The notes under the pieces: model-generated
Databases searched by the model: none
What the model saw: the letters and a program-made list of their open reading frames with translations, nothing else
What the model was told of the DNA's origin: nothing
Position numbers and translations under genes: made by a program
Assembly (NCBI RefSeq): GCF_003342675.1
Contig: NZ_CP031148.1
Location: 2,108,001-2,172,000, forward strand
Direction of reading: 5' to 3'
DNA from: Haloplanus rubicundus
GTDB lineage: Archaea; Halobacteriota; Halobacteria; Halobacteriales; Haloferacaceae
DNA: 64,000 bases
Shown: positions 26,579 through 34,686 of the stretch, piece after piece
Position numbering within the stretch: the stretch's first letter is position 1
Layout of the letters: each line of letters begins with the position of its first letter

Positions 26579-28162
26579 ATGAGCCGGACGCTCTCGTCGC
26601 TCTCGGTCCCCTATCGCATCGTCGAGCGCGGGGGGAGCATCGTCTTCACCGCCGCCATCCTCTTTTCGGGTGCGTCGGCGGCGTTCGGGCCGGCCGGCGG
26701 CCTCGTCGGCGTCGTCCTCGTCGGCCTCGCGCTCCTCGCGCTGATCGCGTACGAGGTGGCGTACTTCCGTCGCTTCGAGTACGACCTCGGAAGCGATACG
26801 CTCGACATCCGGTCGGGCGTCGTCTCGCGCCGAAACCGCGAGATTCCGATCCGTCGGATTCAGAACGTCGACATCAGCCGGAACGTCGTCCAGCGCTTCC
26901 TCGACATCGCCGCCGTCGACTTCGAGACGGCCGGCGGGAGCGAGACGGAGGCCTCGCTCCGCTTCGTCGACTTCGAGGAGGCCAAACGCCTCCAGCGCGA
27001 AATCGGGCGCCTGAAACGCGGCGTCGAGGGGAGCGAAGCGGGGGACCCCGAACCTCCCGCCGACGAACTGTTCGCGCTCACGCCGCGCGAACTCGCGCTC
27101 GTCGGCGCCCTCTCCTTCGACGTGCGGATTCCGGGGCTCCTCTTCGTCCTCGTCTCGGGGAGCCTCCCCGCGATGTCGTCGGTCGTCCCACCGGGGTCCG
27201 GAACCGCCGTCGTCGCCGCGGGGCTGGTGGTCGGCGCGCTCGCCGTCGTCCTCGTCTCGTGGGTCGCCGGCGCGACGGCGGCCGTCCTCAACTACTACGG
27301 CTTCCGGCTGACGCAAGTCGAGGACGAACTCCAGTACGAACGCGGGCTGTTGCGGCGGTACGACGGCTCGATCCCACTGGACAAGGTCCAGACGCTGACC
27401 GTCGTCGACGACCCGCTGAAGCGGTACTTCGGCTTCGCGTCGCTCCGCATCGAGACGGCGGGCTACGCCCCGGGGAGTGGCGAGAGCGGCTCGGAGGCGG
27501 CCGTCCCCCTCGCCCGCCGAGACCGGGTGTTCGCCCTCGCCAACCGGATCGAGTCGTTCGGGTCGCCCGACTTTCGCCGGCCACCGAAGCGCGTGCGCCG
27601 CCGCTACGCCGTCCGCTATCTCCTCGTGCTCGGCGGCCTCACGGCGCTGCTCTACGGCGCCGAGGCGGTCACCGCGGGGGCGCTCCCCTGGCCGCCGTAC
27701 GCGCCGGTGCCGCTCGCGCTCCTCGCGCCGGTCGCCGCCCACCTCAAGTGGCGCCATCGCGGCTACTGGCTCGGCGAGCATCACTTCGTCACGCGCAACG
27801 GCTTCCTGCGCCGGCGGGTCAAGGTGGTCCCGTACTACCGGATACAGACGGTCATCGACTCGCGGACGATATTCCAGCGGCGCTGGAACGTGGCGACCGT
27901 CACCGCCGACACCGCGGGGTCGCTCTCGCTCGTCGGCAGCGACGCCGCCGCCGTCGACGTGGCCGACGCCGACGCCGACGACCTGCGGGCGACGCTCGCG
28001 ACGCGGCTCAGGGAGTCGCTCGCGGCGCGGCGCGGATGGATCGAGGCGACGGTCGACGCCGTGGGCACGGAGAGCGACGACGACGGCGACGACATTGACG
28101 ACATCGACGACGGCGACGGGGACCCGGATTCCCGGAGCGACGGTCGCGCCGACGATCCGTAA
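26579..28162 (+). CDS. Triple bacterial-PH (YdbT-like) membrane protein
   Basis: The 527-residue protein repeats the helix-pair plus bPH2 unit three times, each with the pattern RRxxxIPxxRIQxVxxxxxxxxRxF (IPIRRIQNVDIS near residue 98; IPLDKVQTLTVV near 263; VVPYYRIQTVIDS near 419). The C-terminal 30 residues are a highly acidic Asp-rich tail. It pairs with the YdbS-like gene upstream and is convergent with the ABC permease gene. Confidence 0.87.
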   Translation: MSRTLSSLSVPYRIVERGGSIVFTAAILFSGASAAFGPAGGLVGVVLVGLALLALIAYEVAYFRRFEYDLGSDTLDIRSGVVSRRNREIPIRRIQNVDISRNVVQRFLDIAAVDFETAGGSETEASLRFVDFEEAKRLQREIGRLKRGVEGSEAGDPEPPADELFALTPRELALVGALSFDVRIPGLLFVLVSGSLPAMSSVVPPGSGTAVVAAGLVVGALAVVLVSWVAGATAAVLNYYGFRLTQVEDELQYERGLLRRYDGSIPLDKVQTLTVVDDPLKRYFGFASLRIETAGYAPGSGESGSEAAVPLARRDRVFALANRIESFGSPDFRRPPKRVRRRYAVRYLLVLGGLTALLYGAEAVTAGALPWPPYAPVPLALLAPVAAHLKWRHRGYWLGEHHFVTRNGFLRRRVKVVPYYRIQTVIDSRTIFQRRWNVATVTADTAGSLSLVGSDAAAVDVADADADDLRATLATRLRESLAARRGWIEATVDAVGTESDDDGDDIDDIDDGDGDPDSRSDGRADDP

Positions 28163-28168
28163 TCCGCC

Positions 28169-28921
28169 CTACTCCGTCCGTGGGACGGCGAGGGCGCCGG
28201 CGACGAAGAACGCGAGCGCGACGGCCGCGAGGACGAGGAGGGCAACGGTGGGGTCGGCGCCCGAGGTGGCCGCGCGGACGCCGCGCGAGAAGTACGTCAG
28301 CGGCGAGATCGCGGTCACGGAGCGGAACCACGCCGGCAGCATCGCGGGCGGGACGAACGTCTCCGAGAGCACCCAGACGGGGAAGGCGACGGCGTTGCTC
28401 GCGGCGATGACGCCGTCCTGCGAGTCCGCGACGCGGCCGATGATCGACCCCAGCCCACAGAACAGCGCGACGCCCGCGACCACCAGCGGCGCGAGGGCGA
28501 GGAGGCCGGGACCGACGACCACGGTCGCCCCCGTCACGAGGAGGACCAGCGCGAACAGTATCAGGGCCGCGAGACCGATGATGGCGACGTTGACGAGGGT
28601 GTGAGCCAGCAGCCACTCCCAGCGCCGGAGCGGCGTCGTCGCCAGTTTCTCGAAGCGGTTGCCGTCGCGGTGGCGGGCGATGGTGCTTCCGACCCGCGAC
28701 AGCGGGGTGAACACCACCACGACGCCGAGATAGCCCGGGATGTAGTACGCCGGCGGCCGGGCGAACAGGCCGCCACCCGTGGGCTGTGTCTGCACCAGCG
28801 CCCCGAAGATCAGAATGATCAGGATGGGGAAGAAGAAGGTGAAGAAGACGGCCGTCTTCCGGCGGGCAAAGGCCAGTAAGGCGGCCACGAACGCCGCCCG
28901 GATGCGACGACTGCGGCTCAT
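28169..28921 (-). CDS. ABC-2 type transporter permease
   Basis: The 250-residue protein has six hydrophobic helices, opens MSRSRRIRAAFVAALLAFARRKTA and fits the ABC-2 exporter permease family (drug, polysaccharide or lipid export). The ATG at 28921 overlaps the stop of the ATPase gene by four bases, so the two are co-translated. The open frame continues far upstream inside the ATPase gene, but that part is a shadow. The substrate is unknown. Confidence 0.87.
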   Translation of the reverse strand: MSRSRRIRAAFVAALLAFARRKTAVFFTFFFPILIILIFGALVQTQPTGGGLFARPPAYYIPGYLGVVVVFTPLSRVGSTIARHRDGNRFEKLATTPLRRWEWLLAHTLVNVAIIGLAALILFALVLLVTGATVVVGPGLLALAPLVVAGVALFCGLGSIIGRVADSQDGVIAASNAVAFPVWVLSETFVPPAMLPAWFRSVTAISPLTYFSRGVRAATSGADPTVALLVLAAVALAFFVAGALAVPRTE

Positions 28922-29847
28922 CGGCTCGCCTCCCTGTCCATCGTCTCGCCGGTCAGCCGGAGATACACGTCCTCCAGACTCGGCTCGGCCCACGTGAAGG
29001 AGTCGAAGTCGACGCCCGCGGCCTCCAAGTCGGCGACGACCCCACCCACGTCCGCGAGCGTGACGTTCCGGACGACGAGTCGGCCGTCGCGCTCGGCCAC
29101 CTCGGCGTCGAGCGCCGCGGAGACGGCCGCGGCTTCGACGGCCGGGGCGTCGAGAAGCAGGTGACTGTCGCCGCCGTGGTCGGCGATCAACTCGTCCGGC
29201 GAGCCGACGGCGACGAGCGAGCCGTCGCGGAGGAGACCGACGCGGTCCGCGAGGCGCTCCACCTCGGCCATCGAGTGACTGGTGAGCAGGACGGTCGTCC
29301 CGCCGGCCGCGAGGCCGTCGATCAGCGCCCACAGCGACCGCCGGCCCGCGGGGTCGATACCCGTCGTCGGCTCGTCCAGAAAGAGCACGTCGGGGTCGTT
29401 GACGAGTGCCGTCCCCACGCAGGCCCGGCGTTGCTGGCCGCCCGAGAGGTTCTCGTACCAGGTGTCGGCGTCGTCGGCGAGGCCCACGTCGTCGAGGACG
29501 GCGTCGACGGCGCGGGCCTCGTCGTAGAGGCCGGCGTAGTAGGCGATCAGTTCCCGCGCCGTGAGGCGGTCCGCCGGGTTGAACGACTGGGGGAGGAGAC
29601 CGACGCGGTGGGCGTCGACGGTGTCCGGCGCCGCTCCGAGGACACGTATCGACCCCTCACACCGGGTCGTCCCCGTCAGCGCGCGGACGAGCGTCGTCTT
29701 CCCTGCGCCGTTCGGCCCGACGAGTCCGAACACCTCGCCCGTGGGAATCGAGAGCGACACGCCGTCGAGCGCCACGGTATCGCCGTAGCGCTTGCGGACA
29801 TCGTCGGCGACGAGCGCCGCCGCCTCCCGTCCGTCGGCCTCGACCAT
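28918..29847 (-). CDS. ABC transporter ATP-binding protein
   Basis: The 309-residue protein has Walker A GPNGAGKTT, the signature LSGGQQRRA, Walker B VLFLDEPTTGIDPAGRR and a switch His in LLTSHSMAEVE, then the C-terminal extension typical of CcmA/DrrA-type exporters. ATG 29847 gives the normal N-terminus; the frame is open for another 66 codons upstream through repeat-like DNA. It forms an exporter with the downstream permease. Confidence 0.92.
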   Translation of the reverse strand: MVEADGREAAALVADDVRKRYGDTVALDGVSLSIPTGEVFGLVGPNGAGKTTLVRALTGTTRCEGSIRVLGAAPDTVDAHRVGLLPQSFNPADRLTARELIAYYAGLYDEARAVDAVLDDVGLADDADTWYENLSGGQQRRACVGTALVNDPDVLFLDEPTTGIDPAGRRSLWALIDGLAAGGTTVLLTSHSMAEVERLADRVGLLRDGSLVAVGSPDELIADHGGDSHLLLDAPAVEAAAVSAALDAEVAERDGRLVVRNVTLADVGGVVADLEAAGVDFDSFTWAEPSLEDVYLRLTGETMDREASR

Positions 29848-29899
29848 ACCCGACGCTGGCGGCGGTGTGGCAGTAAGGGTTCCGTTTCGGCGGCCGGCT

Positions 29900-29947
29900 C
29901 GGCAAGGGGTATCGTACCCGTCCGGAGGTGACTTATGATAAACCGTC
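29900..29947 (-). repeat. Degenerate half copy of the 80-bp inverted-repeat element
   Basis: On the minus strand the TGA of the SelT/W gene (29950-29948) is followed by GACGGTTTATCATAAGTCAC. This matches the first 20 bases of copy 1 after its TGA (TACGGTTTATTGTAAGTCAT) at 16 of 20 positions. The second half of the palindrome is not recognisable. It may be a decayed copy. Confidence 0.5.
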
Positions 29948-30184
29948 TCAGTCGACCCGGTCGCGCACCGTCGCCACGAGGGCGTCCACGTCGTAGTCGC
30001 CGTCCTCGTCCTTGTCGTAGATGGTGTCGCCGTCGACGTGGACACGGAAGACGCCCTTGTCGCCGGTCACCAGCGCCACGGCGTCGAGTTCCTCCCCCAG
30101 CGACGTGAGCAGGGCGTGCTGTACCTCCTCGGCACGGTCGAGAAAGCCACACGGGACGCAGTATTCGATGCGTACGTCGGCCAT
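29948..30184 (-). CDS. SelT/SelW/SelH (Rdx) family protein
   Basis: The 78-residue protein is a thioredoxin-like Rdx-family protein with a CxxC active site near the N-terminus (IEYCVPCGFLDRA), where selenoprotein relatives carry selenocysteine. It ends with an acidic stretch. A redox role in the cytoplasm is inferred from the family. It is the last core gene before the tRNA-Arg and the accessory island. Confidence 0.85.
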   Translation of the reverse strand: MADVRIEYCVPCGFLDRAEEVQHALLTSLGEELDAVALVTGDKGVFRVHVDGDTIYDKDEDGDYDVDALVATVRDRVD

Positions 30185-30273
30185 GCTCTCCCGTTCGGGA
30201 CGTGGCGAATTAAACGTCGGGTCCGAGCGAATCGGTTACTTTATGACTGGCGGGCGTCCGATTACGGACGACG

Positions 30274-30348
30274 GGGCGCTTAGCTCAGCCTGGACAGAGT
30301 GTCTGGCTTCGGACCAGATTGTCGCGGGTTCAAATCCTGCAGCGCCCA
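30274..30348 (+). tRNA. tRNA-Arg (anticodon TCG)
   Basis: The acceptor arms GGGCGCT (30274-30280) and AGCGCCC (30341-30347) pair perfectly. The anticodon stem TCTGG/CCAGA holds the loop CTTCGGA, giving anticodon TCG (codon CGA, Arg), and the T-arm carries GGTTCAAATCC. CCA is not encoded. A hairpin CGTCCG-ATTA-CGGACG (30255-30270) sits just upstream and a TATA-like TTTATG lies near 30241. Its 3' end is the apparent attachment site of the island: the last 14-23 bases recur eight times downstream. Confidence 0.95.
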
Positions 30349-30700
30349 TGATTCTTCCGCGAACGATAGTGAGCGGAGAATCACCTACCGCGAAGGATTT
30401 GAATCAGGGAGTGGAGCGAACGGAGTGAGCGGAACGACCGTGGTTCAAATCCTGCAGCGCCCATTGCTGATTTCTTGCTCGTAATCGCATGACAATGTCG
30501 GGGTAATCGTCGATATCATCGTCTCTGACTACAATGTCGTTGATTTCGTTCAGCTACTGAACGATTCCGACCGACGGCGGTTTGGTCCTCTGGTTCGCTG
30601 CCTTTACCGCGTGGCGCATGGCTGCTAATCATTGGGTCATTGATGTCTCTCGGCTGCAATCAACTGAGCCCAGCAGTATTGAGAGCTGAGAGTGGTTGGT
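30349..30700 (+). repeat. Att spacer and conserved module A
   Basis: From 30349 to 30453 is a spacer in which the tRNA T-arm appears inverted (GGATTTGAATC at about 30396) before the direct copy at 30441-30464. The module follows: ATTTCTTGCTCGTAATCGCA, a hairpin CGTTCAGCTACTGAACG at about 30548, a GGTTCGCTGCC box and TGCTAATCATTGG at about 30623. No gene is seen in this stretch or on to 31075. The remaining gap is AT-rich and I recognise nothing in it. Confidence 0.7.
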
Positions 30701-31075
30701 CACAAGCCACCTACTATTGCTGATTGAGGGTTGTCTTCGTGGTCCCCCGCTCCGGCGGATAGATTTTAATACTACGTTTCAATTTGGTCAAATGAATCGG
30801 GAGCGACATTTTATTGGAATTCGTGAATGAGATGTGTCGGTTTTAGTGGAATGATCATAGCAATAATCACGGGTCCCTTGAACTACCCCGCCGTCGGTGA
30901 CGCACGAATACTGTAACCGCCTCACGACGACGCTTCCGCGGGTAGAGCCCTCAAACACGGGGTTCGAGTTTGCTCTAGTTACCCTCGGCCGAGGCTGAGG
31001 CGATGGCAAAGGAGTAAATCCGCTATAGGACTAATGGACTCAACCTATATTAAGACAAAGCCCGAACGATATTGT

Positions 31076-31534
31076 ATGACCGAAGACGGGTCGAACTCCG
31101 AGAGCGTGATGGAACGCCAGACCACGGGTGAAGACCGGGTTCGGATGACCTCCCGGCAGCTGTCGGAGCCGCGGACGGCCAACTGGGTCGCCTCCGAAGC
31201 GGGCTGGTCACACGAACCAACCAAGCGCGTCCTTGAACGGCTCGTCGACGACGGTATTCTCCATCGTGACGAGAGCGGCACCCACACGACGTACTACCCT
31301 GATTATCGCCGTCAGGCGATGCAGGAGGCGATGCGTCTTCGAGATAGTGGGCACACTGTCGAAGAGCTCACCGACCGTCTCGCCGATATGAAGACGCAGA
31401 TCCGCGACTGGGAAGACGAATTCGACGTTGAGTCACCGAACCAACTTCGCGGAACGCTCGCTGACGAGTCCCTTGACGCTGACGAGGAAACCCGTCGCCG
31501 TGAGATTGCCCGTGAGTGGGAGCACCTGCAGTGA
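31076..31534 (+). CDS. HTH protein of the DUF7342 type, first gene of a possible toxin-antitoxin-like pair
   Basis: The 152-residue protein has a winged HTH at about residues 15-80 (RQLSEPRTANWVASEAGWSH, KRVLERLVDDGILHRDESG) and a charged helical C-terminal half with LTDRLADMKTQIRDWEDEFD. A TATATTA box near 31047 lies about 27 bases before ATG 31076, favouring this start over ATG 31034. A homologue, in the opposite direction, lies at 40864-41403 beside a homologue of the next gene. The pair therefore travels as a unit; regulation of the partner is inferred. Confidence 0.75.
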   Translation: MTEDGSNSESVMERQTTGEDRVRMTSRQLSEPRTANWVASEAGWSHEPTKRVLERLVDDGILHRDESGTHTTYYPDYRRQAMQEAMRLRDSGHTVEELTDRLADMKTQIRDWEDEFDVESPNQLRGTLADESLDADEETRRREIAREWEHLQ

Positions 31535-31618
31535 CGTATCCAGATCGTTGGCTTCGCCATCCGCGAATGGGACTTCCTCACTCCAACGACAGAACCTGCT
31601 GAGGCCAACAGCTAACGG

Positions 31619-32077
31619 ATGTCTGTCCCGCATCTAGGTGGTGATCCGAACGCGAACCTCTATGCTCAGCTGAAGCGGGACGTCCTCGATCGTGTACCAC
31701 AGATTTCAGCGGTCGAGTTCGTTCCGGATGATATCGAGGCCAAGCAGCTGCGAGCGATTTTCGATCCGGGCCGCCTTGATCCCCCGACAGGCCCTGAATC
31801 ACCTGAACTCACCATCAAGTGGTATCGACAGGATCCAGACGATTGGTTTCGTATCAACTACACGGACCCGAACACGGGCTTTCACGCCGGCTGGCACCAA
31901 GACGAGGACCATCCCGGTCTCGGGCAGGCGCATTTTCAGTACTCAACCGCCGATACCGAGGACCGCTGGGGGATTACATTTGAGCACGAAATCCCTTCCC
32001 TGGTCCTTTGGGAAATCATCGAAGAGCTTCTCAAGGACGTCCGTCCGACCTACCAGTACGCGAACGAAGAATCATGA
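31619..32077 (+). CDS. 'GWHQD' protein, partner of the DUF7342-like HTH gene
   Basis: The 152-residue acidic protein contains WYRQDPDDWFRINYTDP followed by GFHAGWHQDEDHPGLGQAHF. The protein at 40373-40864 has the same core (GWHQDDTHDDLGPVHLQ), and both sit beside a DUF7342-type HTH gene. The His/Asp-rich core loosely recalls TumE/DUF6516-type toxins, but I cannot confirm that. Toxin-antitoxin function is an inference from gene pairing and mobility. The gap to the HTH gene is 84 bases. Confidence 0.68.
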   Translation: MSVPHLGGDPNANLYAQLKRDVLDRVPQISAVEFVPDDIEAKQLRAIFDPGRLDPPTGPESPELTIKWYRQDPDDWFRINYTDPNTGFHAGWHQDEDHPGLGQAHFQYSTADTEDRWGITFEHEIPSLVLWEIIEELLKDVRPTYQYANEES

Positions 32078-32472
32078 CTCCCGGTACACTTCGAAACCGT
32101 TCCGATTAGTCACTTCTGGCGGAGACGACAGTGGTGGCCGTTGATCTGACGCCAGCAATGGTCCAACGCACTGACAATCGCCCAGTCGGTGACCGTCCCG
32201 ATTCGTCTCCCCAATTCCGGAGCGAACAACTCGTATGTCCGGCGGAGATTCCGGTACACGGACGGGTATATACGACCGATAGGACTTCGAATTTGCTACC
32301 CAGTTGGGCACACCATCCACGTCTCCTATTTTCCCAATACAGTCCGGACATTTTGCTGATTACACTCTCTGTATCGGTCACGCTATTTCTGGCAGGTAGC
32401 CGGTGCGTATCCGCTGTGTCATCGGAGCGGAATACTAACAGTTCTCAAGTGTGGTGACCGCACAGCGAGAAC
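32078..32472. other. Intergenic stretch without a recognisable gene
   Basis: These 395 bases lie between two genes that end towards each other. Open frames of about 90-108 codons exist on both strands, but their compositions are not like haloarchaeal proteins and they overlap each other. I see no repeat or RNA gene here. Confidence 0.4.
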
Positions 32473-32895
32473 TCACTCGTAGTAACTCAACCGTTCGACA
32501 ACCTCGGCGAAGGCGACGTTTTGCCGTACATCGGTGATCTCAATGTTGACTCGCTCACTCTTTTTGGTATCAGGTACGATTACGACGAAGCCACGTTCAA
32601 CCCGAGTAATGCCATCACCCTGTTCGCCGAGGTCTTCAATCTCGACTTCCCGAGTCTCACCTTCCTCAACTGGTGGCTCCGGTGGCTGACGCTGTTGCTG
32701 TGATTCCGGTTCAGCCTGTTCGGTCTGTTCCGACTCGCTCTGTGTCGGAGAAGATACGAGTGCGACGCGATATGTTTCTCCTTGCTGTAGGTCACCCAGT
32801 TGCAGTTCGCGCTCGGGGACCTCAATCACGGACGATCCGTCCTGTTCTACGATCGAGGCTGAAAACAAACATTCGAGTTCTTCAGAAATCTCCAT
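32473..32895 (-). CDS. TRAM-domain protein
   Basis: The 140-residue protein opens MEISEELECLFSASIVEQDG, has a Gln/Glu/Pro-rich linker (residues 55-85) and ends in a TRAM domain (EIEDLGEQGDGITRVERGFV ... VNIEITDVRQNVAFAEVV). TRAM domains bind RNA, and small TRAM proteins act as RNA chaperones in archaea. MEISEE at 32895 is chosen over ATG 32931. The linker is unusually Gln-rich for this organism, and the gene is in the accessory island, not the core. Confidence 0.82.
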   Translation of the reverse strand: MEISEELECLFSASIVEQDGSSVIEVPERELQLGDLQQGETYRVALVSSPTQSESEQTEQAEPESQQQRQPPEPPVEEGETREVEIEDLGEQGDGITRVERGFVVIVPDTKKSERVNIEITDVRQNVAFAEVVERLSYYE

Positions 32896-32964
32896 TAGTT
32901 GGCCTCTCAGCAGGGTAATAGAGCAGAACACTTGATTCTACTGTCGCAACGCAGTCCTGAATGC

Positions 32965-33147
32965 TCACTCGGACCTTACGACATCATCGCAAACCGAACA
33001 CTCTGCCAAGATTCCAGTCGTCCCATCGTCTTTCTCATATTCGACTAAGATATGTGCAGCAGAAATACTCTCATCACACTCCAGACATCGCCCGTGTTTC
33101 GGAGTCTTGCCGGTTATCAGGGATAGGAGGGAGCCTGTGACAAGTTC
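32965..33147 (-). pseudogene. Zinc-ribbon protein remnant lacking a start codon
   Basis: A frame open from a TAG at 33150-33148 to TGA at 32967-32965 encodes GRCLECDESISAAHILVEYE, then DDGTTGILAECSVCDDVV. The two CxxC motifs 26 residues apart form a zinc ribbon like a common haloarchaeal small-protein family (I remember it as DUF7837-like). No ATG, GTG or TTG precedes the domain after the TAG, so the start seems lost, or a non-standard start is used. Confidence 0.5.
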
Positions 33148-33195
33148 CTATAACTTACCTGTATGGCGACTCAACCACTTTGTATACCTCTCAGT

Positions 33196-33618
33196 ATGCC
33201 TCCAGCAGATGCTACTCGACCGGATCCTGACGACATCCAAGGCCATCCACCCATCCAGTGCGAGGACTGTGAGTCTGCTCTCCACAGCCGCGACGACGAC
33301 AGTGTTTCCTTCCTACTTCTGGATCAGCTTACCATCCCTATCATCGGTTGCGGAGACCACGTCGACCAGTTCGTTTCTATCTGCGAACTCACGACTACTG
33401 GTAGAGCAGACATCATCAAGCATCGACCGGCTGGAGGTATCCGCTGCCCCAGTTGCCAGCTCGCACACTACAATCTCCATCAACCAGTAATCCCGATCCA
33501 AACCGGAGCAGTCGCCCTCATGGCCTGCCCACAGCACCAAACAGAAGTCCTCAACCGCTTCCAATCAGGGCTGGAAACACAGCAACATCTGACATCCTCC
33601 ATCGACACATCACTATAG
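33196..33618 (+). CDS. Zinc-binding haloarchaeal protein of unknown function
   Basis: The 140-residue protein has three metal-site candidates: CEDC near residue 23, GCGDH near 53, and CPSC near 83, with a CPQH later. The text around DDDSVSFLLLDQLTIPIIGC feels familiar from haloarchaeal genomes, but I cannot name the family. ATG 33196 (MPPADATRPDPDD) is preferred; ATG 33163 would add 11 less typical residues. It is divergent from the zinc-ribbon remnant. Confidence 0.65.
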   Translation: MPPADATRPDPDDIQGHPPIQCEDCESALHSRDDDSVSFLLLDQLTIPIIGCGDHVDQFVSICELTTTGRADIIKHRPAGGIRCPSCQLAHYNLHQPVIPIQTGAVALMACPQHQTEVLNRFQSGLETQQHLTSSIDTSL

Positions 33619-33759
33619 GCTGAGAAACTCAATCCCCCAGTATAATTTGAGTTTATTGGTGCGGTTGTGATGGTTTGTCCTGTCAAGCGCGCGTGTCGTA
33701 AAGAACATTTTATACTCGAATGCGAAAGGCCAAACGTCGCTCTCCCGTACTATCAGTTA

Positions 33760-33960
33760 ATGAGTGAGTCAGAAGACACTGCCACTAAGCCACAAATATC
33801 AGTTGCAGTTGTAGACGAGTCACACACGAACGAGATTCCCGACAATATTGACTCGGATCTATATACAACAACAAGACCAGAGTCATCGTTGGTTGAGTTT
33901 ACGGTTGACCCTGATGGAGAACTGGCGGAGGCACTCAGGCGGAACGGATTCGACGTGTGA
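33760..33960 (+). CDS. Small acidic protein of unknown function
   Basis: A 66-residue acidic product (MSESEDTATKPQISVAVVDE...) with no motif that I recognise. The in-frame ATG at 33667 would add a basic, Cys-containing stretch that looks non-coding, so 33760 is chosen. The next small frame starts 25 bases after its stop, which suggests a two-gene unit. Confidence 0.5.
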   Translation: MSESEDTATKPQISVAVVDESHTNEIPDNIDSDLYTTTRPESSLVEFTVDPDGELAEALRRNGFDV

Positions 33961-33985
33961 ACTAATCCACTATCGATCGGCTGTC

Positions 33986-34147
33986 GTGTCTGACCAAGGC
34001 GTCCTCACGGAGTTCTCATATCAGGTTGTGCTTGAGAATGGCGGTGAGGTGATCATCGTTACGCAGTCGGGCGAAATCACAGACCTCGGATCCACTGATG
34101 TGCGCGAACCGAGGTGGCTTGCTGATGCCCGTGCCGCCACGAACTAA
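33986..34147 (+). CDS. Small protein of unknown function, GTG start
   Basis: From GTG 33986 a 53-residue product reads SDQGVLTEFSYQVVLENGG and ends LGSTDVREPRWLADARAATN. It looks like a compact beta-rich domain. The frame is open further upstream through the end of the preceding gene, so a longer or frameshifted parent protein is possible. The function is unknown. Confidence 0.45.
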   Translation: MSDQGVLTEFSYQVVLENGGEVIIVTQSGEITDLGSTDVREPRWLADARAATN

Positions 34148-34217
34148 CAGCTAATCTCTCTTCGATATCTGCTTTCTCGGGAGCACTACTTGTGACTCTT
34201 GCAGCGCAGTCCAGGCC

Positions 34218-34541
34218 TCACACTTCGGCGTTGGCCTCGCTCTTCCCTGTCTGCTCTGACTGGTCATCGTCGACTGCCACCTCAAAGTCATCAATCGTGT
34301 GGTCCCGCCGACTGATCCGTTCGGCGATCAGAAATTTCCGGAGGCGGTCAAGTTGCTCCCAGTGGAGATGTGGAGGTGGATCCGCATCCAACTCATTGAA
34401 CCGCTCGATAACCACAGTATTGACGAACCGATCGAACTCTCCGCAAACGCCGCACGTGCGGGAAAGATGTGAAACGTCGAATTCACGCGTGACGGTCTCG
34501 TCCATACAGGTGATACAGCGGTACTTCGAGGAGTGGCTCAC
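34218..34541 (-). CDS. Zinc-ribbon protein
   Basis: The 107-residue protein opens MSHSSKYRCITCMDETV and has a second pair CGVC 22 residues later, making a C2-C2 zinc ribbon at residues 9-34. A helical region follows (HWEQLDRLRKFLIAERIS), and the tail is acidic. It might be a nucleic-acid binding or regulatory protein. It is the last gene before module B and points away from it. Confidence 0.65.
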   Translation of the reverse strand: MSHSSKYRCITCMDETVTREFDVSHLSRTCGVCGEFDRFVNTVVIERFNELDADPPPHLHWEQLDRLRKFLIAERISRRDHTIDDFEVAVDDDQSEQTGKSEANAEV

Positions 34542-34686
34542 ATCTATTCTTTGGGGAGAGTCGTCTTGTATTCACGGATCGAACCCGGTGCGATGGAAAC
34601 GGATCCTCGATCTGCGATATGCGAGTCGTCTCTCGGAGTGTCAGCGACCGAGACCGACATATCCTTCTCAGCAGTGTATTCAGCAC

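Noticed and set aside
30788-31009. A 73-codon minus-strand frame after module A
   Set aside because: Composition is not haloarchaeal and there is no recognisable domain; the GGGTAGTTCAAGGGAC-like text recalled an insertion-sequence end, but not clearly enough to call.
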